The notes under the pieces: generated by a model
Seen by the model: the letters and a program-made list of their open reading frames with translations, nothing else
The model's database searches: none
What the model was told of the DNA's origin: nothing
Program-made: the position numbers and the translations under genes
Shown here: one piece after another, positions 5,429 to 10,989 of the stretch
How positions within the stretch are numbered: position 1 is the stretch's first letter
Layout: every line of letters starts with the position of its first letter
Assembly (NCBI GenBank): GCA_036278455.1
Contig: DASULB010000489.1
Span: 1 to 10,989 of the forward strand
Length of the DNA stretch: 10,989 nucleotides
From: FW021-bin31 sp036278455
Lineage (GTDB): Bacteria > Bacteroidota > Bacteroidia > Chitinophagales > Chitinophagaceae
Reading direction: 5' to 3'

Positions 5429-6757
5429 TTAATGAATGGGCTCCTTTATGGGTTCACCGGTGGCCCGCCACACGGGGCCCGTGGGGTAGGTGTATAATTC
5501 CTGGGAAGCGGCTTTCATGGTAATGCTGTAACCGGGGGCTAAAGGAGGCATATAGTTCCCGTTTTTTATTACGACCGGATGCAGGAAATGCTCATGCAGA
5601 TGGTCCACATACTCGATCAACCTGTTTTCCAGGGTACCGCTGATGGCGACATAATCGATCATGGCCAAATGTTGCACATACTCACACAGGCCTACCCCGC
5701 CGGCATGCGGGCATACGGGAACACCGAATTTCGCCGCCATGAGCAGGATGCTTAAAATTTCATTCACCCCGGCGACCCTGCAACTATCGATCTGGCAAAT
5801 GTCCATGGCGCCGCTTTGTAAAAACTGTTTAAACATGATCCGGTTCTGGCAGTGCTCACCCGTGGCTACCCGGATGGGAGAGATCGCTTCTTTGATGGCA
5901 AGGTGGCCTAAAATATCATCCGGGCTGGTAGGCTCCTCTATCCACCAGGGGGCATATTTCGCCAGCCGGCGCATGTTCGCTATGGCTTCCGGAACCTCCC
6001 ACTTCTGGTTGGCATCCATCATGAGCTTGATATCATATCCGATCTCCCTGCGGATAATTTCAGCCCTTGCGATGTCCTGGTCGATATTCTGGCCGACCTT
6101 CATCTTCAAATAGCGCCATCCCTCCTGGTTCGCTTGATGGCATAGCCTTTTGACCTTATCTGCTGAATATCCCAGCCATCCGGCGGAGGTGGTGTAAGCC
6201 GGATAGCCGTTTTCCATCAGATCATTGATCCTTTGGGATTTTGTATCCGATAGCTTTGAAAGTTGCAGGATCGCTTCTTCCGGGGTAATGACGTCCGTCA
6301 GATAAGTGAAATCAACACAGGAAACCAGTTGCTCAGGGGACATATCGGCGATCAATCTCCACAGCGGCTTACCCGCTACTTTTGCATAAAGGTCCCAGAC
6401 GGCATTTACAACAGCCCCGGTGGACATATGGATAATGCCTTTCTCAGGCCCTACCCATCTTAACTGACTGTCCCCGGTGATGGTGCGCCAGAAGCCGGCC
6501 ATATCAGCGGTAATGTCGTCCAATGACTTACCGACGACCAGGTAGGACAGTGATTTGATGGCAGCTACACAAAGCTCGTTTCCCCTGCCGATGGTAAAGG
6601 TCAGGCCATGGCCTTCATAATTTGGATCATTGGTTTTGAGGATCACATAAGCCGCAGAGTAATCGGGATCTGCATTCATGGCGTCTGATCCATCTAAATA
6701 TCTGCTGGTGGGAAAGCGGATGTCCTTTGCTTCAACAGAGAGAATTTTTAGGTCCAT
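5429..6757 (-). CDS. fucD: L-fuconate dehydratase (enolase superfamily)
   Basis: A 442-residue enolase-superfamily protein of the mandelate racemase subgroup that converts L-fuconate to 2-keto-3-deoxy-L-fuconate by beta-elimination. The N-terminal capping domain carries the fuconate dehydratase hallmark FPTSRYLDGSDAMN (15-28). The barrel shows every catalytic residue: the KxK pair Lys218/Lys220 (YLKMKVG), metal ligands Asp248 (MMDANQKW), Glu274 (WIEEP) and Glu301 (TGEHCQNR), then Asp324 (CQIDSC) paired with the base His351 (CPHAGGVG). As I recall, these numbers agree with the characterised Xanthomonas campestris enzyme. Length and both ends look complete. The start is ATG 6755-6757, preceded by an A-rich leader (AAATAAATTAA) without a Shine-Dalgarno sequence and a -7-like element at 6789-6796. 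It leads a two-gene operon with the FMN oxidase and is divergent from the ROK regulator. Related enzymes can also act on L-galactonate or D-arabinonate, so substrate range may be wider. Confidence 0.93.
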   Translation of the reverse strand: MDLKILSVEAKDIRFPTSRYLDGSDAMNADPDYSAAYVILKTNDPNYEGHGLTFTIGRGNELCVAAIKSLSYLVVGKSLDDITADMAGFWRTITGDSQLRWVGPEKGIIHMSTGAVVNAVWDLYAKVAGKPLWRLIADMSPEQLVSCVDFTYLTDVITPEEAILQLSKLSDTKSQRINDLMENGYPAYTTSAGWLGYSADKVKRLCHQANQEGWRYLKMKVGQNIDQDIARAEIIRREIGYDIKLMMDANQKWEVPEAIANMRRLAKYAPWWIEEPTSPDDILGHLAIKEAISPIRVATGEHCQNRIMFKQFLQSGAMDICQIDSCRVAGVNEILSILLMAAKFGVPVCPHAGGVGLCEYVQHLAMIDYVAISGTLENRLIEYVDHLHEHFLHPVVIKNGNYMPPLAPGYSITMKAASQELYTYPTGPVWRATGEPIKEPIH

Positions 6758-6788
6758 TTAATTTATTTCTACAATTGGGTTGGATGCA

Positions 6789-6796
6789 CAAAGCTA
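6789..6796 (-). promoter_or_regulatory. Bacteroidota -7 element (TAGCTTTG) for the fucD operon
   Basis: On the minus strand TAGCTTTG matches TAnnTTTG. It would place the transcription start near 6783 and give a leader of about 25 bases before the fucD ATG. No good TTTG is seen 17-23 bases upstream, which suggests a weak or activator-dependent promoter. The octamer is identical to the one before marR (499-506). Confidence 0.45.
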
Positions 6797-6915
6797 TGCA
6801 TGTTTAGGAAAAAATTCTTGAATAAACCTCAATGATTTGAGTGATATGGCGCACATTTTCTAATTTTTCGTTTAAAAAACAATTTGTCGCCCGGCCTGCT
6901 ACGAAAATTTTATGA

Positions 6916-6923
6916 CCACGTGG
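6916..6923. promoter_or_regulatory. CCACGTGG palindrome in the fucD/ROK divergent region
   Basis: A perfect 8-base GC-rich palindrome stands out in an otherwise AT-rich divergent control region, about 120 bases upstream of the fucD -7 element. It may be a binding site for a dimeric regulator, but eight bases alone is weak evidence. Confidence 0.25.
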
Positions 6924-6930
6924 CTTTATA

Positions 6931-7033
6931 ATGTATAACATAATCCGTTTGTAGTAGCTGATTTACACGGTTGTTTATAAAACATAGCATGAATAGCCAT
7001 TAACTTCTTAAATTTATTTTGTTAGTTTTAACA
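6931..7033. promoter_or_regulatory. Three TGT..ACA inverted repeats, candidate ROK operators
   Basis: Three short perfect inverted repeats with related half-sites lie in a row: ATGT-ATA-ACAT (6931-6941), TGTTT-ATA-AAACA (6972-6984) and TGTTA-GTTT-TAACA (7020-7033). Their centres are about 42 and 48 bases apart. The third sits between the -33 and -7 elements of the ROK gene promoter, the classic place for autorepression. ROK repressors bind AT-rich inverted repeats, so these are reasonable operators. The assignment is inferred, and AT-rich DNA yields such repeats by chance. Confidence 0.35.
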
Positions 7034-7048
7034 TTTCTATTAGGTTTG
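7018..7048 (+). promoter_or_regulatory. Bacteroidota promoter for the ROK gene (TTTG-N19-TAGGTTTG)
   Basis: TTTG at 7018-7021 and TAGGTTTG at 7041-7048 match the -33 and TAnnTTTG -7 elements with a 19-base spacer, within the usual range. Transcription would begin at about 7052-7055. That leaves almost no leader for a TTG start at 7057 but about 62 bases for the ATG at 7117, so it bears on the start choice for the ROK gene. Confidence 0.6.
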
Positions 7049-7116
7049 TTGCCTGATTGAGTGTCTTTACCGAATCCTTAAGTTCGAGAACAAATGGAAA
7101 AAATAACCGGTTTAAC

Positions 7117-8304
7117 ATGAATTTGCAAAATGATCTTTTAAAACGGCTTTATTTTCAAAAGAGCCAGTCCTGTGCGGAACTGAGTGCCTGGCTAAAAAAA
7201 AGCATCCCTTTGGTGACCAAGATGCTGAATGAACTGATAGCAGACGGATGCGTGGTGACGGATGGCTTTGCACCCTCTACGGGTGGCCGCCGCCCATTAA
7301 GTTATTCACTGAAACCGGATAACGGGTATATCGTAGCGGTCGGGGTGGACCAGCATTTTACCACAGTGGTGATGGTGGATATGGCCAATCGGCAGCTTTC
7401 TATCCCCCAGACAGTTGAGTTGAATCTTCACCGTGAAAAAGATGCTTTGCAGAAAGTGGCTGACTTCGTCCGTACGCATATTCAGCGTTCGGGTGTTGAC
7501 AAGGGAAAGATCATAGGTGCAGGGTTTGGCATGCCGGGTTTTATCAATGTAAAGGAAGGTGTCAATTATACCTTCTTCGATCAGAGCTTAGCGGTGAGTC
7601 ATCGCGCCTACCTGGAAAGTGCACTGGGTATGCCGGTGTTCATTGACAATGACTCCAGCCTGACTGCGCTTGCGGAATGGACATTTGGTCAGGCGAAAGG
7701 CTATAAAAATGCCCTGATTATCAATATTGGTTGGGGAACAGGATTGGGGATGATCCTGAACGGAGAGCTATTCAGGGGAGACAGTGGATACTCAGGAGAG
7801 TTCAGCCATATTCCACTGAGCGATAACGGCGTGTTGTGCGAATGCGGGAAAAGGGGTTGTCTGGAAACTGAAACATCCCTGCTCGTCATGGCGCAAAAGG
7901 CAGTAGATGAGATGAGGGCGGGCCAAGTGCATCACCTTCCCTTAAAAGATGTAAAATATATGAGTGATGTGATCATCGAAGGGGCCCGTAAGGGAGATCA
8001 GTATTGTATCGAATTATTGTCTCATGTCGGATTCATGCTGGGTAAGGGGATCGCCATATTGATCCATATTCTGAACCCGGGACTGATCGTATTGAGCGGC
8101 CGGGGTGCCAAAGCCGAAAAGATACTGATGTCACCGGTTCAGCAGGCGTTGAACCAATATTGCATCCCCCGGTTGGTGGAGCATACCGAAATCGTGGTTT
8201 CCCGGCTTGTACAGGATGCAGGATTGACGGGGGCTGCGGCGTTGGTGATGGAACGTGCCCATATTTATCAGCGAATAGCACGGGTGGCATCCATACGGGA
8301 ATGA
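7117..8304 (+). CDS. ROK-family transcriptional repressor
   Basis: A 395-residue NagC/Mlc/XylR-type regulator (numbering from ATG 7117). An N-terminal winged helix-turn-helix (about 5-50, with CAELSAWLKKSIPLVTKMLN) is joined by the linker STGGRRP (54-60) to a sugar-kinase-fold ROK domain. That domain shows the first nucleotide-type strand (YIVAVGVDQ), FGMPG, the DND motif (Asp179), IGWGTGLG, and a zinc site made of His231 (GEFSH) and CECGKRGC (Cys241, Cys243, Cys248). Such proteins bind a sugar or sugar phosphate and leave their operators. It sits divergent from fucD and before a SusC gene, so it is the likely local repressor, with fucose or a related sugar as inducer (inference). The frame is open back to a TTG at 7057, which would add 20 residues. 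I prefer the ATG because the predicted transcription start lies at about 7052-7055, although homologues could support the longer form. No damage is visible. Confidence 0.88.
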   Translation: MNLQNDLLKRLYFQKSQSCAELSAWLKKSIPLVTKMLNELIADGCVVTDGFAPSTGGRRPLSYSLKPDNGYIVAVGVDQHFTTVVMVDMANRQLSIPQTVELNLHREKDALQKVADFVRTHIQRSGVDKGKIIGAGFGMPGFINVKEGVNYTFFDQSLAVSHRAYLESALGMPVFIDNDSSLTALAEWTFGQAKGYKNALIINIGWGTGLGMILNGELFRGDSGYSGEFSHIPLSDNGVLCECGKRGCLETETSLLVMAQKAVDEMRAGQVHHLPLKDVKYMSDVIIEGARKGDQYCIELLSHVGFMLGKGIAILIHILNPGLIVLSGRGAKAEKILMSPVQQALNQYCIPRLVEHTEIVVSRLVQDAGLTGAAALVMERAHIYQRIARVASIRE

Positions 8305-8335
8305 GCGGGCAAGGGTGGTATGATGAGGGCTCCCT

Positions 8336-8367
8336 GTGTAACGGGACCTGGGATTGAACGGTGTAAC
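8336..8367 (+). repeat. Direct repeats GTGTAAC upstream of susC
   Basis: GTGTAAC occurs at 8336-8342 and 8361-8367, 25 bases start to start, within the 110-base gap before the SusC gene. The second is followed by TTTC, so TAACTTTC (8364-8371) is one base off the -7 consensus. There is no well-placed -33 element and no terminator after the ROK gene, so susC may also be read through from it. A regulator site is possible but unproven. Confidence 0.25.
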
Positions 8368-8414
8368 TTTCTATTTCTTTTATCATATGTTCTATTTATT
8401 TAAAACTTTCAATT

Positions 8415-10989
8415 ATGAAAAGAGTATTACTTCTAACGGGCATACTGATGCTTGTGGTATTTTCTTCTGGTTGGGCACAACAGAAGAAAATCAGTGGCAC
8501 AATCTCTGACCCCGAAGGGCACCCTGTTCCGGTTGCCACCATTCAGGTCGTGGGCACGACCAGCGGTACAACTGCGGATGTGCATGGAAATTTTGAGATT
8601 ACCGCCCAACCCGGACAAACCCTTGAGATTACCAGCATCGGCTATCTGAAGCAGTCGGTAACGGTTCCCGCAAGCGACGAACCCTTGCAGATTACCCTGA
8701 AAGCCAACACCAATGTGCTGGATGAAATGGTTGTAACGGCATTAGGCATCAAGAGAAAGAAACGCGCCGTAGGTTATGCAGTGCAGGAGGTAAGTGGCCA
8801 AACACTTGCCGCAATTAAAGAGCCTAACCTATCGAATGATCTTACGGGAAAAGTAGCGGGGTTACAAATTGTAAAAGGCGGCGGAGGCGCCACCGGTTCT
8901 TCTAAAATTGTGCTCAGAGGTTATAATTCACTTACGGGTTCAAACCAGCCTTTGATCGTGGTGGATGGTATTCCTTATGACAATTTTACCGGTATGTCTA
9001 ACAATGATTTCTATAACCCGTCTTTGGATATGGGAAACGGGTTAAGTGATCTGGATGCAGATAATATAGCTACTCTTACTGTACTTAAAGGGCCTTCGGC
9101 GGCTGCACTTTATGGTTCAAGGGCTGGAAATGGCGTGATATTGATCACGACTAAGACAGGGGTAAAACAAAAAGGTATCGGTATAAATATTTCCTCCTCC
9201 ATAGGGTTTGAACGTATCTTTACCTCCCCTGATATGCAAAATGCATATGGCCAGGGGGATCTGGGATCTTATGACCCTCTATCTGAAAACAGTTGGGGAC
9301 CAAAAGCTACGGGACAGATGGTGAGAAGTTGGAATGGCAAACAGGTGCCTTTAAAAGCTTACGATAACGTAGGCAATTATTTTAAAACAGGTACTATTTC
9401 CAATCAGCATATCTCCTTTCAACAGCAGTATGGCGCTACCTCCGTTTATACCTCTTACAGCCGCATGGATGACAAGGGTCTCGACCCCAGCGTAAAACTA
9501 TCCAGAAATAATCTAATGGCCAGGGCAATATCCCATTTTGGTGCAAGTAAAAAATGGACGTTGGATACAAAAGTCCAATACATCAATTCGGTAGCCGACA
9601 ACAGGCCGCAAAATGGTTTTCAACGGCCGGATAATACTTTTTATGCCATGTACACTTTACCTCGCTCCCTGGATGTTACCGATTTCAAAAATCCTCTGGA
9701 TAGCGCAGGTAAGATGCTGTGGTATAAAGGGGATAACAGTTATAATCCCTATTGGGGAGCTAAATACATTCAAAATAGTGATACCAGAACCCGCTATTTA
9801 ATGTATGGAACTTTGCAGTACCAGTTCACCAGTTGGTTAAATGCTAAGATTGAAGGCGGGTCTGATATGTACACGACCAACAATGAAGCTAAAACCTATG
9901 CAGGGAGCCCGGCAGCCAATTCATATAGTGTCGGGAAAAACACTTATGGAGAAAGTAATTTCAGCACCTTAATTACTGCACAAAAAGACAATTTGTTTGG
10001 CAAATGGGGCGGTAGCCTGTCATTGGGCGGTAATTTGATGGATAGGAAAACTTCTGCTATTAGTGGAAGTGCCGGAACACTGGTAGTGCCTGATCTTTTT
10101 TCCCTTGGGAATTCGGAGGGTAATCCGGGAGTAAGTTATAGCAATAGCCACAAAAAGATCAATTCAGTGTACGGGACTTTGGAAATTAATTATGATGATT
10201 ATCTTTATTTGACCGGAACATTCAGAAATGACTGGTCTTCTGCTTTATCTAAAGCAAACAGGTCCTATATCTATCCTTCCGTGAGTTTATCTTATGTCTT
10301 TACTGATATGATCAATAAATTGGGCAAGCCTTTGCCAGACTGGATTACTTATGGTAAACTCCGTGGATCATATGCTGCCGCCGGTAATGATCTGGATCCG
10401 TACGAATTATATAATACCTATACCATTGGTAAAGATCCTAACGGCAATACTACCGCCAGCAGGGGATCTGTTTTGTACAATCCGGATGTGAGGAGTGAGT
10501 TAATAGAATCCTGGGAAGCAGGGTTGACGATGCGCTTTTTACAAAACCGTGTAGGGTTTGATCTTTCGGTATATAAATCCAATGCCACCCGCCAGTTGAT
10601 CGATTTGCCACTGGATCCGCTGAGCGGATACAGTTCCATGAAAATCAATGCCGGGAATGTTCAGAATAAAGGATTGGAATTGACCGTAGATGCCAAGATT
10701 TTAGATAATCCAAATTCCCTGAGTTGGGATATATCAGGTAATTTTTCTACGAATGATAATACAATTAAAGCATTATATGGTAATGTAACCCAATACAGTT
10801 TAGGCGGGTTTGATGTGATATCCGTCAATGCTGTGGTAGGTAAAAAATATGGTGAGATATTTGGAACGACATATCAACGTGTTAAAGATCAGAAAAGCGC
10901 TTATTATGGACAGTTAATATTAAGTCCCGATGGCATGCCTCAACAAGCGTCAGGGGCTGCAGTTGACTTAGGAAATCAACAACCGACAG
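8415..10989 (+). CDS. SusC/RagA-family TonB-dependent outer-membrane receptor (3' end outside window)
   Basis: The frame is open from ATG 8415 to the window edge, giving 858 residues; family members have about 1,000, so the last 150 or so are missing. A signal peptide occupies residues 1-21 (hydrophobic LLLTGILMLVVF, cleavage after Ala21 in GWA-QQ). A carboxypeptidase-regulatory-like beta domain follows (about 24-98, KISGTISDPEG...), then the SusC-specific MVVTALGIKR (105-114) and the plug with LTGKVAGLQI, LRGYNSLTGSNQPLIVVDG (167-185) and KGPSAAALYGSRAGNGVI (225-242). The rest is the beta-barrel. SusC proteins import oligosaccharides across the outer membrane with a lipoprotein SusD lid, expected just downstream. 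It lies 110 bases behind the ROK gene on the same strand. Together with fucD this suggests uptake of a fucose-containing glycan, though the substrate cannot be read from the receptor itself. Confidence 0.95.
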   Translation, partial: MKRVLLLTGILMLVVFSSGWAQQKKISGTISDPEGHPVPVATIQVVGTTSGTTADVHGNFEITAQPGQTLEITSIGYLKQSVTVPASDEPLQITLKANTNVLDEMVVTALGIKRKKRAVGYAVQEVSGQTLAAIKEPNLSNDLTGKVAGLQIVKGGGGATGSSKIVLRGYNSLTGSNQPLIVVDGIPYDNFTGMSNNDFYNPSLDMGNGLSDLDADNIATLTVLKGPSAAALYGSRAGNGVILITTKTGVKQKGIGINISSSIGFERIFTSPDMQNAYGQGDLGSYDPLSENSWGPKATGQMVRSWNGKQVPLKAYDNVGNYFKTGTISNQHISFQQQYGATSVYTSYSRMDDKGLDPSVKLSRNNLMARAISHFGASKKWTLDTKVQYINSVADNRPQNGFQRPDNTFYAMYTLPRSLDVTDFKNPLDSAGKMLWYKGDNSYNPYWGAKYIQNSDTRTRYLMYGTLQYQFTSWLNAKIEGGSDMYTTNNEAKTYAGSPAANSYSVGKNTYGESNFSTLITAQKDNLFGKWGGSLSLGGNLMDRKTSAISGSAGTLVVPDLFSLGNSEGNPGVSYSNSHKKINSVYGTLEINYDDYLYLTGTFRNDWSSALSKANRSYIYPSVSLSYVFTDMINKLGKPLPDWITYGKLRGSYAAAGNDLDPYELYNTYTIGKDPNGNTTASRGSVLYNPDVRSELIESWEAGLTMRFLQNRVGFDLSVYKSNATRQLIDLPLDPLSGYSSMKINAGNVQNKGLELTVDAKILDNPNSLSWDISGNFSTNDNTIKALYGNVTQYSLGGFDVISVNAVVGKKYGEIFGTTYQRVKDQKSAYYGQLILSPDGMPQQASGAAVDLGNQQPT

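Noticed and set aside
5661..6113. Plus-strand 150-codon frame opposite fucD
   Set aside because: Shadow of the fucD coding strand, which carries every catalytic residue.
7117..8304. ROK protein as a sugar kinase rather than a repressor
   Set aside because: The N-terminal winged helix-turn-helix and linker GGRRP indicate a regulator, although kinase-domain motifs are partly kept.

Overview
The window looks like chromosomal DNA of a Bacteroidota member, most likely of the Chitinophagaceae/Sphingobacteriales type. The evidence is a SusC/RagA-type outer-membrane receptor, promoter-like elements matching the Bacteroidota -7 consensus TAnnTTTG (with a -33 TTTG in one case), and gene starts without clear Shine-Dalgarno sequences. 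The lineage is inferred from these traits and from protein style; no search was run.

Left part (about 1-4220) is a worn, partly decayed region. It opens with a bidirectional terminator-like hairpin and the C-terminal remnant of a DUF3224-type protein. An intact MarR-family regulator follows, with two near-identical AT-rich motifs, one just upstream and one just downstream, that look like its operators. Next come a VOC (glyoxalase-fold) gene broken by one missing base, an intact NmrA-like atypical SDR oxidoreductase, and a roughly 385-base intergenic stretch with inverted repeats and a possible SDR stub. The last coding remnant is a deletion scar joining the N-terminus of a UbiX-type flavin prenyltransferase, out of frame, to the C-terminal half of a UbiD-type decarboxylase. 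Behind it, 3861-4224 is GC-rich and apparently non-coding. On the minus strand it resembles the 5' part of a group II intron, though this is tentative.

Right part (4225 to the end) looks like a functional sugar-acid/glycan utilisation locus. On the minus strand, L-fuconate dehydratase (fucD) is followed 40 bases later by an FMN-dependent alpha-hydroxy-acid oxidase, probably as one operon. Divergently, on the plus strand, lie a ROK-family repressor and a SusC-type TonB-dependent receptor that runs off the window. A SusD partner would be expected just beyond.

The working model is that a fucose-containing glycan or oligosaccharide is imported through SusC/D. Fuconate is dehydrated by FucD to 2-keto-3-deoxy-L-fuconate, and the oxidase may handle L-lactate or another 2-hydroxy acid from that pathway. 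The ROK protein would sense the sugar and control the divergent promoters. The roughly 300-base control region holds a good -33/-7 pair for the repressor gene, a -7-like element for fucD, and three TGT..ACA inverted repeats that could be its operators. I see no tRNA, rRNA, CRISPR array or intact transposon, and nothing that amounts to a clearly new system. The most noteworthy points are the fucD-oxidase pairing, the ubiX-ubiD deletion scar, the duplicated MarR motif and the possible intron relic.
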